From: Atopobium sp.
GTDB lineage: Bacteria > Actinomycetota > Coriobacteriia > Coriobacteriales > Atopobiaceae
Assembly: GCA_018376005.1 (NCBI GenBank)
Contig: JAHACE010000013.1
Location: 1-11,543, forward strand
DNA: 11,543 nucleotides
Reading direction: 5' to 3'
Part shown: positions 1 to 6,477 of the stretch, in pieces
How positions within the stretch are numbered: position 1 is the stretch's first letter
How the letters are laid out: the number at the start of each line of letters is the position of its first letter
Made by a program: the position numbers and the translations under genes
Notes under the pieces: model-generated
What the model saw: the letters and a program-made list of their open reading frames with translations, nothing else
The model's database searches: none
What the model was told of the DNA's origin: nothing

Positions 1-1
1 G

Positions 2-52
2 CGCCTCGACGACGCAATGAAACACGAGGGAGAATCCCACCTTCTGGACTAA
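2..52 (+). CDS. Possible 3' end of an upstream gene (partial)
   Basis: An open frame runs in from the left edge and stops at TAA (50-52). It gives 16 residues ending in a mixed-charge tail (RLDDAMKHEGESHLLD). The composition is protein-like, but this is too short to identify. The minus strand over the same region is also open in one frame to the window edge, so the coding strand is not certain. Extending the sequence to the left would settle it. Confidence 0.3.
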   Translation, partial: RLDDAMKHEGESHLLD

Positions 53-217
53 CCTCTGTACCTGGCACAACGCTTGGGCAAGACCGTTCTTCTCGCCCCG
101 AGCGTTGCGCATCTCACCTGGCATGACGCGCTTCTCGCGCCACGCCGTACCTGGAACGACCGACGTACCCGTCGCAATCAAAACCCTGTTTTTGCAGGAT
201 AAACGTAAGGAGCACTA
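53..217 (+). promoter_or_regulatory. GC-rich 5' leader of yjjI with hairpins and repeats
   Basis: This is non-coding or leader DNA before yjjI. A long imperfect stem is formed by CAACGCT (68-74) with AGCGTTG (101-107), reinforced by an inner GGGC/GCCC pair. A second stem is CGACG/CGTCG around TACC (161-174). Three degenerate copies of ACCTGG(C/A)A..ACG lie at 60, 116 and 149. A frame with no stop from 53 to 202 exists, but it has no good start or ribosome site, so I do not call it a gene. The yjjI ribosome site TAAGGAG is at 206-212. I see no convincing -35/-10 pair and no clear FNR or CRP half-sites. A structured mRNA leader is one possible reading. Confidence 0.35.
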
Positions 218-1720
218 ATGAGCGAGTTCATGGACATCATTACTTCCGACAACCTCTCGTACAAGCAGAAGGTTCTGCACCTGGCACAGGCTGCCGAGAA
301 CTCCGAGCATCCTATCAAGACGACCGCTGAGTTTGATCGTCTTTTTGCAGCTCACGCGCTTGACGACATGTGTGAGGGCAATGCTCCTTACCGCCCTCGC
401 TACATCTGCCCTGACTACCAGGTATTTGCTCAGAACGGTTCCGAGTTTTTGCGCTTTGACAAGCCAGAGACCCTTGATGACCTGCTCTGGGGCCTTGCTG
501 CTCTCTACGACAACGTTCCTTCCGTTACCAGCCGCCCTGTCTACGTTGGCCAGCTGGACAAGATCATTGATCCATTCCTGGAGGGTATGACCGACGCAGA
601 GATTAAGCCTCGTCTACGCCGCTTCCTAAACCATATCGACCGCACCGTTGCTAGTGGTTACTGCCACGCAAACATTGGTCCAGAGGACACTCGCGCAGGT
701 AGACTGCTGCTTGAGGTTGACCGCGAGCTCATGAACGCCGTTCCAAACTTCACTCTCAAGTACGATCCAGAGATTACGTCCGACGAGTTCATGCGCCTGG
801 CAGTCAAGACCACCATGGTCTGCTCCAACCCTGCTTTTGCTAACCACCGCATCCACAAAGAGACCTACCCTGGCGAGTACACCGTCGTAAGCTGCTACAA
901 CGTTCTTCCTATGGGCGGCGGCGCTTACACCTTGAGCCGCGTGCTTCTCCCTGGCCTCGCAAAGCTTGCAACCAACGTTGACGACTTCATGAACAACCTG
1001 CTGCCAACCGCAACTGGCGAGGTTCTGAACTTCATGAACGAGCGCGTCCGCTTCATTGTTGAAGATTCCAACTTCTTTGAGACCAGCTTCCTGGCTAAGG
1101 AAGGCCTCATTTCTCGCGAGCGCTTCTGCGGCATGTTTGGTGTTGCCGGCATGAGCGAGTGCGTCGCTGAGCTGCTACACCTTGATAGCAGCCGCACCTA
1201 CGGCAAGGATGATGAGGCAAACGAGCTGGCCGACAAGATCATGGTCAAGATTGCCGACCAGGTCAACAGCTTTGACGCCGTCTACTCCGAGGTCTTTGGC
1301 GGTCGCTTCACCCTGCACGCACAGGCTGGCTTCTCCGACCAGCAGGGCGTTACCCCAGGTGTCCGCATCAAGGTTGGCGACGAGCCTGCAAACCTCTACG
1401 ACCACATTCGCCACAGCGCACGCATGCACCGCTTCTTCAACAGTGGCGTCTCCGACATCTTCCCAGCTGAGCCTACTGCTGAGCGCAACCCAGACGCTGT
1501 CGTTGACGTGGTCAAGGCCGCATTCTCCATCGACGACAAGTACCTCTCGTTCTACAGCTCCGAGGGTGATCTGGTCCGCATTACCGGCTTCCTGGCTAAG
1601 CGCTCCGAGATGAAGAAGTTCCAGTCCGGCGACGTTGTTCTTCAGGACACCGCTCACGACGGCCTGGGCAACTTCACCGCTAACCACCTTGCCGACCGCA
1701 AGGTTCGTATGAGCGACTAG
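218..1720 (+). CDS. yjjI: YjjI-family glycyl radical enzyme
   Basis: This 500-residue protein belongs to the YjjI (DUF3029) family of glycyl radical enzymes, close in length to E. coli YjjI (about 516). The C-terminal glycyl radical loop reads RITGFL, with the radical-bearing glycine at residue 457, 44 residues from the end. The best candidate for the catalytic thiyl cysteine is C226 in the segment SCYNVLPMGGG, which is characteristic of this family. Such enzymes are cytoplasmic and are destroyed by oxygen once activated. The substrate of YjjI is not established to my knowledge. ATG at 218 follows a strong TAAGGAG with good spacing. The stop lies 19 nt before yjjW, which encodes the matching activase, so the two are very probably co-transcribed. 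The long minus-strand open frames here are antisense shadows. Confidence 0.93.
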   Translation: MSEFMDIITSDNLSYKQKVLHLAQAAENSEHPIKTTAEFDRLFAAHALDDMCEGNAPYRPRYICPDYQVFAQNGSEFLRFDKPETLDDLLWGLAALYDNVPSVTSRPVYVGQLDKIIDPFLEGMTDAEIKPRLRRFLNHIDRTVASGYCHANIGPEDTRAGRLLLEVDRELMNAVPNFTLKYDPEITSDEFMRLAVKTTMVCSNPAFANHRIHKETYPGEYTVVSCYNVLPMGGGAYTLSRVLLPGLAKLATNVDDFMNNLLPTATGEVLNFMNERVRFIVEDSNFFETSFLAKEGLISRERFCGMFGVAGMSECVAELLHLDSSRTYGKDDEANELADKIMVKIADQVNSFDAVYSEVFGGRFTLHAQAGFSDQQGVTPGVRIKVGDEPANLYDHIRHSARMHRFFNSGVSDIFPAEPTAERNPDAVVDVVKAAFSIDDKYLSFYSSEGDLVRITGFLAKRSEMKKFQSGDVVLQDTAHDGLGNFTANHLADRKVRMSD

Positions 1721-1739
1721 CGAGAAGAGCTGCGCAATC

Positions 1740-2624
1740 GTGACCTTCACTGCAACAGAAACAACTTTGGGAGCAACACATCCAGCCGGGTGTGTTGCTC
1801 CTGTCAACAAGATCATTCCCTTCTCGCTGGTAGATGGCCCAGGAAGCCGAACCGCTGTCTTCCTGCAGGGCTGCAACATTCGTTGCGCCTACTGCCACAA
1901 CCCCGAGACCCAGGTAGAGTGCATCTCCTGCCAGGCGTGCGTCAAACCATGCCCAGCTCACGCCCTGTCTGTGGCTGACGGAAAAGTTGTGTGGGACAAC
2001 TCCATCTGCATCAACTGCGACAACTGCATCAAGGTGTGCCAGCACAAGTCCACGCCAAAGATTGAGCTGCTCAGCGCCCGAGAGGTGGCTGACCGCTGCA
2101 TTTCCAACATGCCGTTCATCCGCGGAATCACCACCTCAGGCGGCGAATGCATGCTCCGTCCCGACTTCCTCTACGAGCTCTTCACCTACTGCAATGCCGC
2201 TGGTCTGAACTGCCTCATCGACTCAAACGGAACCATCGACTTCACCGAATACCGCGACCTGCTGGCTCTCTCAAGCGGCGTCATGCTTGACGTTAAGGCT
2301 TGGGACGATCAGTGGTTTGAGCATCTGACCGGCGAAAATGGAGTCACGGTCCGCAAAAACCTTGCGTTTTTGGCCGAGCAAAACAAGCTGGAAGAGGTTC
2401 GCGTTATCGTAACCGAAGGTTGGAATGACGCAGAAGCCGCAGTTGACGGCATTGCCGCTACCCTTGGCGAGAAGGTCGGTCAGACACGCATTCGTCTCAT
2501 GAAGTTCAGGCGTTTTGGCGTGCGCGGACCGATGGAGAACTCCCCTTCTCCAAGCGACGAGCGTATGCAAGCGATTGAGCTGCAAGCCCGCAGTCTGGGC
2601 TTTGGCGAGGTTGTCGTCAGCTAG
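1740..2624 (+). CDS. yjjW: YjjW-family glycyl radical enzyme activase (radical SAM)
   Basis: This 294-residue radical-SAM protein generates the glycyl radical on YjjI using S-adenosylmethionine. The SAM-cluster motif C-x3-C-x2-C is at C45, C49 and C52 (CNIRCAYC). Two ferredoxin-type four-cysteine motifs follow (C61/C64/C67/C71 and C90/C93/C96/C100), as expected for activases with extra 4Fe-4S clusters. The SGGE motif that binds the SAM amino group is at 133-136. The family hallmark KIIPFSLVDGPGSR starts near residue 24. The start is GTG at 1740, with only a weak purine-rich ribosome site (AGAAGAG). The only other in-frame option is TTG at 1767. The N-terminal extension of about 20 residues is encoded by a perfect hairpin (1770-1801) and looks unlike the rest of the protein. 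A terminator follows at 2726. Confidence 0.92.
   Translation: MTFTATETTLGATHPAGCVAPVNKIIPFSLVDGPGSRTAVFLQGCNIRCAYCHNPETQVECISCQACVKPCPAHALSVADGKVVWDNSICINCDNCIKVCQHKSTPKIELLSAREVADRCISNMPFIRGITTSGGECMLRPDFLYELFTYCNAAGLNCLIDSNGTIDFTEYRDLLALSSGVMLDVKAWDDQWFEHLTGENGVTVRKNLAFLAEQNKLEEVRVIVTEGWNDAEAAVDGIAATLGEKVGQTRIRLMKFRRFGVRGPMENSPSPSDERMQAIELQARSLGFGEVVVS
1770..1801 (+). promoter_or_regulatory. Perfect 11-bp hairpin at the start of yjjW
   Basis: The left arm GGAGCAACACA (1770-1780) and right arm TGTGTTGCTCC (1791-1801) are exact reverse complements around a 10-nt loop. No T-run follows, so it is not a standard terminator. It lies 30 nt downstream of the yjjW GTG, within codons 11-21. It could reduce activase expression relative to the enzyme, mark an mRNA processing site, or protect the 3' end of yjjI mRNA. 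These roles are inference; the hairpin itself is plain in the sequence. Confidence 0.75.
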
Positions 2625-2666
2625 TTGGCGCGGCGGGTGCGCGATACGACTCGCTGCTCCAAGGGG

Positions 2667-2700
2667 TTTCTCGCCAGTACCAACAGTTTTTCTCGCCAGT
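2667..2700. repeat. Two direct copies of TTTCTCGCCAGT, 22 bp apart
   Basis: Copies begin at 2667 and 2689 and are identical over 12 bp. They lie between the yjjW stop and the terminator, in non-coding DNA. They contain the dispersed word TTCTCGCCA. A 22-bp period puts both on the same face of the helix (two turns), as paired protein-binding sites often are, but there is no direct evidence of a protein. Confidence 0.6.
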
Positions 2701-2725
2701 TTCCGCGCTTTACATTGCAACAAAT

Positions 2726-2763
2726 AACGACCTCGCAGCACATGCCACGAGGTCGTTTTCATT
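2726..2763 (+). terminator. Bidirectional rho-independent terminator between yjjW and deoC
   Basis: A perfect 10-bp stem pairs AACGACCTCG (2726-2735) with CGAGGTCGTT (2748-2757) around a 12-nt loop. It is followed by TTTTCATTT on the plus strand. On the minus strand the stem is followed by a T-rich run (TTATTTGTTG), so it can also serve deoC, which converges from the other side. Confidence 0.88.
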
Positions 2764-2790
2764 TATCTATCAGTGAGATGCCAGCCAGCA

Positions 2791-2880
2791 ACTCCAGTTC
2801 AGTGGACTACCGGCCTGAAAACCCCAGTTCAGTGGACTATCGGTCCAGTAAACTCCAGCTCAGCGAGCTACTCGGTGACG
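2791..2880. repeat. Three tandem imperfect 30-bp repeats overlapping the deoC 3' end
   Basis: Copy 1 is 2791-2820, copy 2 is 2821-2850 and copy 3 is 2852-2880. Copies 1 and 2 share 23 of 30 positions, including the 16-bp block CCAGTTCAGTGGACTA. Copy 3 is more diverged and runs through the deoC stop codon (2868-2870) into its last codons. Each copy can form a short stem, AGTTC/GGACT in copies 1 and 2 and AGCTC/GAGCT in copy 3, so base changes keep the pairing. The function is unknown. Confidence 0.7.
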
Positions 2881-3509
2881 ATAGCGATTCCGCTGGAGCA
2901 GCCCAGGCGATCTGCGCCAGCCGCAACCATTGCCTCAGCGTCAGCCTTATTGTGGATGCCGCCAGCAGCCTTGACCTTGCAGGTGTCGCCGACAGTCTGC
3001 TTCATCAGAGCGACGTCATGAACAGTTGCGCCGCCGGTGCTAAAGCCGGTGCTTGTCTTGACGAACGCAGCCCCAGCAGCCATGCAATCCTTGCAAGCAC
3101 GAACGATCTGCTCGTCATCAAGCAGGCAGCACTCCAGGATTACCTTAACGGGCACGGTGCCAGCGGCCTCAACAACAGCCTTGATATCAGCGATAACGTA
3201 GTCGTCATCGCCAGCGACCAGGTGGCCACCGTTGATGACCATGTCAATCTCGGTGGTGCCGTCGGCAACGCTCTGCTTGGCCTCGGCGACCTTAGCTGCA
3301 GTTGAAGCGGCGCCCAGAGGGAAACCGATGCAGGAAGTAATGCCAACTCCAGAGCCCTCGAGCTCGGCGTGAGCCAGAGAAACCCAGCAAGAATTGATTG
3401 CAACGGTCGCAAACTTGTACTGCTTTGCCTCGGCGCAAAGCTTCTTGATGTCTTCAGCGGTTGCGTTTTGCTTCAAATTTGTATGGTCGATAAGGCCGTT
3501 AACTTCCAC
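2868..3509 (-). CDS. deoC: Deoxyribose-phosphate aldolase
   Basis: This enzyme cleaves 2-deoxyribose 5-phosphate to glyceraldehyde 3-phosphate and acetaldehyde in deoxynucleoside breakdown. The 213-residue protein is a class I aldolase TIM barrel of the short bacterial type. The Schiff-base lysine is K151 in VKTSTGF. The second active-site lysine is K180 in KAAGGI, and the proton-relay aspartate is D89 in EIDMVIN. The N-terminus has the usual IDHTNLK signature. The start is GTG at 3509, preceded by AAGGAG seven nt upstream. It converges on yjjW and shares its terminator. In E. coli, yjjI and yjjW also neighbour deoC, which supports a link with nucleoside metabolism. The C-terminus ends in a repeat (see 2791-2880). 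Confidence 0.95.
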   Translation of the reverse strand: MEVNGLIDHTNLKQNATAEDIKKLCAEAKQYKFATVAINSCWVSLAHAELEGSGVGITSCIGFPLGAASTAAKVAEAKQSVADGTTEIDMVINGGHLVAGDDDYVIADIKAVVEAAGTVPVKVILECCLLDDEQIVRACKDCMAAGAAFVKTSTGFSTGGATVHDVALMKQTVGDTCKVKAAGGIHNKADAEAMVAAGADRLGCSSGIAIVTE

Positions 3510-3556
3510 GATTTTCTCCTTCTGGCTGTGCGATTATGAGCGGTTTATGTTTCTCT

Positions 3557-3562
3557 ATTGTA
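3557..3562 (-). promoter_or_regulatory. Possible -10 element for deoC
   Basis: On the minus strand TACAAT (3562-3557) lies about 48 nt before the deoC GTG. No good -35 hexamer is found at 16-18 bp spacing, and the upstream stretch is a T-run. The assignment is tentative. It would give deoC its own promoter, separate from the gene upstream. Confidence 0.35.
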
Positions 3563-3601
3563 CGGCAAGCGGCGCAAAAAAGATGTGGCCGCCTTGTTTT
3601 G

Positions 3602-4630
3602 CTACCTGGTTTTGAATAGCCGTGTCCAGAGCTCCCGCTGTCGCTCTTCAAGATCTGACATAGTCGTGTCACGTGCAGTTATTCCGGTTGACTCTCGAAT
3701 CTGGCGGACCAAGCCTTGAACGCTTTCAAAGCTTTTAAGCATCTCGCCAGATACCGAAAAATGCGGACACTGAACGCCCGTTACCAACTCGTTTTCCCTA
3801 TCCAGGTCTCGCATGATTTTTTGGTCGCCAGAGTGTGTAGTTGCAGGATCATAATCTAGCAACACCGTAGCCCGCTTCTGCCTCTTGTCCTTGAGCTGAA
3901 TGGTTAGGTCAGGAATTCGAGTGATTTTCTCGCCATATCGATTTTCCAGCTCAATTGGCCTATTGAGCTCAACGGTTCCTAGATTAAAGCCACCAAGGTT
4001 ATACGGGAGACACAATAGCAGCGCAAGCGAAGCTTCTCGGGGCGATCGAGCTTTCTCTACGATGTGTTGAAGCGCTCGTTTAGCTGGGACGATGCCGCGC
4101 TTTCTTCCTTGCATGGATAGAAACTTTGCAATCGCAGCGCGATTTGTCAGAGGGCCATTTTGGCGTTGCGAAACCCCACCGTGGCCATCATGGTTCAAAA
4201 AATAATCGGAACACAGTGCACTACCTGCAAGGATTGTTCCAATGAAATCGAGTTTTGACGCAATCTGCAAATAAGTGAATTCTGGAGATGTCACAAATCC
4301 TTTTAAGTCAGTATCTATGGGCAGGAGTGACGAAGGTAACATCATTGATTGGCATACATGAAGTGTGACGTGCTCTTTTGCAAATGCGGAATTTACATCA
4401 CGAATCAGCAAATCAATCTTACTGTTAGGCTCCTTTTGAAGACGCACGCCTTGTATCTCTGGCAGATGCCCATAGTAGGCAGCAAGATCTCGTTCAGTAG
4501 CTACTCCTGGAGCTGATTCAGGAACAAGCGGCACTTTGACCATAGCATTTGCTGATGACGATGAATCAAATGGCCTAGAGGAACTCATCAATAAATTAAA
4601 CGCTGAAAAGTACGAAAGACAGTAATCCAT
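3602..4630 (-). CDS. Coriobacteriia-type hypothetical protein with DUF559/PD-(D/E)XK-like C-terminal domain
   Basis: This 342-residue protein resembles a family, numerous in Coriobacteriia, usually annotated as hypothetical. I recognise it from two blocks: SPEFTYLQIASKLDF (115-129) and a central block with SPREASLALLLCLPYNLGGF (196-215). The C-terminal part (about 236-300) has the layout of DUF559/very-short-patch-repair-like nuclease folds: PDL (D241), a buried strand ending LLDYD (D259, D261), H266 and D275..R278. The usual E-Y-D-G is changed to D-Y-D-P, so activity is uncertain. ATG at 4630 follows AAGGAG. GC content is lower than in neighbouring deoC and adh, which suggests lateral transfer. 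No toxin or partner gene is adjacent. Function is not known; a role in defence or as a toxin-antitoxin component is speculative. Confidence 0.72.
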   Translation of the reverse strand: MDYCLSYFSAFNLLMSSSRPFDSSSSANAMVKVPLVPESAPGVATERDLAAYYGHLPEIQGVRLQKEPNSKIDLLIRDVNSAFAKEHVTLHVCQSMMLPSSLLPIDTDLKGFVTSPEFTYLQIASKLDFIGTILAGSALCSDYFLNHDGHGGVSQRQNGPLTNRAAIAKFLSMQGRKRGIVPAKRALQHIVEKARSPREASLALLLCLPYNLGGFNLGTVELNRPIELENRYGEKITRIPDLTIQLKDKRQKRATVLLDYDPATTHSGDQKIMRDLDRENELVTGVQCPHFSVSGEMLKSFESVQGLVRQIRESTGITARDTTMSDLEERQRELWTRLFKTR

Positions 4631-4821
4631 AGCACTCCTTCGCGAAAAAGTATGAATTCCATACCCGGAAATGGCGCAAGTAATCTGACCGATTTGAAAT
4701 CACACAGGAAATCTGTGCAAGATTCGTCGTACTATCGCCCTCGCGGAGACTCAGCATGCAAATACACTGACCTGGTTTCAAAATTATGCATATTTCTACT
4801 ATTAAATTCATTTTTATGAAT

Positions 4822-4848
4822 ACATAATTTTTGGCCTTAAAATTATGT
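4822..4848. repeat. Perfect 10-bp inverted repeat, 7-bp loop
   Basis: ACATAATTTT (4822-4831) is the exact reverse complement of AAAATTATGT (4839-4848). The core AAAATTATG also occurs at 4780-4788. An operator site for the downstream minus-strand gene is possible; nothing shows which protein would bind. Confidence 0.65.
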
Positions 4849-4857
4849 GCCGAAAAA

Positions 4858-5005
4858 GGTAAAAAACACGTTTAGTTGGGGATGAAAACTTAAAATTGGC
4901 CGATTTATCCCCAACTAAGACGATTTTTTACCGCGCCAAAAACTTTTATCTGGGGAAACACTATATGCAGAAAAATGAAAACCCCAACTAAACGCATTTT
5001 TTACC
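4858..5005. repeat. Two adjacent inverted-repeat units built on GGTAAAAAA..TTAGTTGGGG
   Basis: Unit 1 has a forward arm at 4858-4883 and a reverse arm at 4907-4932. The arms agree at 21 of 26 positions, with all five differences together in the middle (positions 10-14), and a 23-nt loop. A third good copy, reverse, is at 4980-5005. A degenerate forward arm (AAAAAC..TTTATCTGGGGA) at about 4936-4957 completes a second unit with a loop of similar size. The outer GGTAAAAAA and inner TTAGTTGGGG blocks are kept while the centre varies, which suggests selection on the blocks or a repeated mobile origin. Confidence 0.65.
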
Positions 5006-5121
5006 ACTTGGAGTTAATTTGAGGTGTTTTTAGGATCCGAGAAACTTTTTACGTGCCCGTACACGTATCCACGCATGTTACCAGCACGTCGCAGCGCCTA
5101 CGCCCGCACCGAATCACACAA

Positions 5122-5154
5122 AAAAGCCTGGTAGCGGAACGCTACCAGGCTTTT
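5122..5154 (-). terminator. Rho-independent terminator of the alcohol dehydrogenase gene
   Basis: GCCTGGTAGCG (5126-5136) pairs perfectly with CGCTACCAGGC (5140-5150) around a GAA loop. The stem is extended by A/T pairs, and on the minus strand TTTTTT follows. It lies about 30 nt after the stop codon at 5182. It could also work on the plus strand. Confidence 0.9.
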
Positions 5155-5181
5155 AGCGAAGCTAAGTGTCTAAGCTAGATC

Positions 5182-6396
5182 TTAGAACTCAACAGGAAGG
5201 TCGAAGTAGACGCACTTAAGCAGCTGCTCCATCTCCTCCTGGGTAGGCTTGCGTGGGTTGGAGAGGGTGCAAGCGTCCTCGATAGCAAGGCGAGCAACCT
5301 CTGGAGCCTTCTCGAAGAACTCCTTCTCGTCGATGATGGAGGTCTCGGACTTGGTTCCACCCTCGCCGTAGTTCTTGATGCCCTGTGGGATGTTAAGAGC
5401 GTCGTTGATGTCGCGAATCTTCTGAACAAGTGCCTCTACCAGCTCGTCCTCAGTGTTGCCCTCGAGGTGCAGAATCTCCTTAGCAATGAATGCATAGCGA
5501 GTCTTTGCGCGCTCGTCGCGAGCGTTGAACTGGATAACTTTGCCCAGGTACATAGCGTTTGCGCAACCGTGGATGATGTGTCCACCGGAGAATGCAGCGC
5601 CGGTCTTGTGAGCCATGGAGTGAACGATGCCCAGAAGGCCAGAGGAGAATGCGATACCAGCAAGGCACTGTGCGTCATGCATGTGCTGACGTCCCTCTTT
5701 GTCGCCTGCGTAGGACTTTGGCAGCCACTCGACAATCTCGCGGATTGCGTGCAGAGCGTCGCCGTCGGTGTACATAGAAGCAACAGTAGAAACGTATGCC
5801 TCGATAGCGTGGGTCAGTGCGTCCATACCAGTGTGAGCAACAAGCTTAACAGGCATGCCGTAAGTGAGCTCAGGGTCAACAATTGCGACGTCAGGGGTAA
5901 TCTGGAAGTCAGCCAGTGGGTACTTAACACCCTTCTGGTAATCGGTAATGATAGAGAATGCGGTTACCTCAGTTGCGGTACCGGAAGTAGAAGAAATTGC
6001 GCAGAAGTGAGCCTTGGTGCGGAGCTCAGGAAGACCAAAGACCTTGCACATGTCCTCAAAAGTGGTCTCTGGGTACTCGTACTTAATCCACATAGCCTTA
6101 GCTGCATCGATTGGGGAGCCGCCGCCGATAGCAATGATCCAGTCTGGCTGGAACTCGCTCATCTTAGCAGCACCGCTCATAACAGTCTCGACGGAAGGAT
6201 CGGACTCGACACCCTCAATGTGAGCAACCTCAAAACCTGCGGACTTGAGGTCATTCTCGATGTCATCAAGGAAGCCGCCACGACGCATGGAGCTGCCGCC
6301 GGAAACGATAACTGCCCTCTTACCCTTGAGGTTCTTAACCTCGTGACGAGCGCCCTCGCCAAAATACAGATCGCGTGGATTTGTAAAACGTCCCAT
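5182..6396 (-). CDS. Iron-containing alcohol dehydrogenase
   Basis: This 404-residue group III (iron-dependent) NAD(P)-linked alcohol dehydrogenase is cytoplasmic and probably reduces an aldehyde to an alcohol in fermentation. The nucleotide-binding motif GGGSPID is at 91-97. Metal ligands, by comparison with FucO, are D192 and H196 (GMDALTHAIEAY), H259 (GIVHSMAH) and H276 (IIHGCANA, with H273 as an alternative). Length and both domains are complete. ATG at 6396 follows TAAGGAGAGG. The exact substrate cannot be read from sequence. Acetaldehyde from DeoC or another short aldehyde fits the context, and butanol dehydrogenase-like annotations are common in this branch. It has its own promoter with a palindrome over the -35 and its own terminator, so it is monocistronic. 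Confidence 0.93.
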   Translation of the reverse strand: MGRFTNPRDLYFGEGARHEVKNLKGKRAVIVSGGSSMRRGGFLDDIENDLKSAGFEVAHIEGVESDPSVETVMSGAAKMSEFQPDWIIAIGGGSPIDAAKAMWIKYEYPETTFEDMCKVFGLPELRTKAHFCAISSTSGTATEVTAFSIITDYQKGVKYPLADFQITPDVAIVDPELTYGMPVKLVAHTGMDALTHAIEAYVSTVASMYTDGDALHAIREIVEWLPKSYAGDKEGRQHMHDAQCLAGIAFSSGLLGIVHSMAHKTGAAFSGGHIIHGCANAMYLGKVIQFNARDERAKTRYAFIAKEILHLEGNTEDELVEALVQKIRDINDALNIPQGIKNYGEGGTKSETSIIDEKEFFEKAPEVARLAIEDACTLSNPRKPTQEEMEQLLKCVYFDLPVEF

Positions 6397-6417
6397 AAAA
6401 CCTCTCCTTAACTATGT

Positions 6418-6454
6418 GCCGCTTCCCTAAGCGGCTAGCGAAGCCATTCTTCGC
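6418..6454 (-). promoter_or_regulatory. Two small hairpins in the adh 5' leader
   Basis: GCCGCTT/AAGCGGC around CCCT (6418-6435) and GCGAAG/CTTCGC around CCATT (6438-6454) are both perfect. They lie side by side between the predicted transcription start and the ribosome site. Such stems often stabilise mRNA or affect translation; no T-run follows, so they are not terminators. Confidence 0.6.
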
Positions 6455-6477
6455 AATTACTTCTTCTCAACATTTCT

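Larger units (their letters stand above)
4631..5121. other. AT-rich non-coding stretch upstream of the nuclease-fold gene
   Basis: I find no credible gene here. A 71-residue minus frame (4811-4596) lacks a ribosome site. The stretch has several inverted repeats: CACAG/CTGTG (4703-4717), ATTCAT/ATGAAT (4806-4821), ACATAATTTT/AAAATTATGT (4822-4848), two larger units (4858-5005) and TACGTG/CACGTA (5050-5067). The promoter of the minus-strand gene 4630-3602 should lie in this stretch, but no -35/-10 pair is convincing. Confidence 0.6.

Noticed and set aside
53..202. Open frame of 49 codons or a leader peptide before yjjI
   Set aside because: It has no ATG or GTG and no ribosome site; only a TTG at 74. 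An open frame of this length is not surprising in GC-rich DNA.
1175..1879. 234-residue open frame on the minus strand across yjjI and the start of yjjW
   Set aside because: It is antisense to two well-identified genes, crosses their boundary and has no recognisable family; it arises from codon bias in the real frames.
2791..2880. CRISPR array
   Set aside because: The copies are contiguous with no unique spacers, there are only three, they are imperfect, and no cas genes are near.
2625..3305. 226-residue plus-strand open frame through the terminator and deoC
   Set aside because: It would read through a strong terminator and the repeats, and is antisense to deoC with its catalytic residues intact.
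4596..4811. 71-residue minus-strand frame upstream of the nuclease-fold gene
   Set aside because: No ribosome site, it overlaps the start of the real gene, and its residues come from AT-rich inverted repeats.
5467..6411. 314-residue plus-strand open frame antisense to the alcohol dehydrogenase
   Set aside because: The minus frame has complete family motifs and a promoter; the plus frame has none and no ribosome site.
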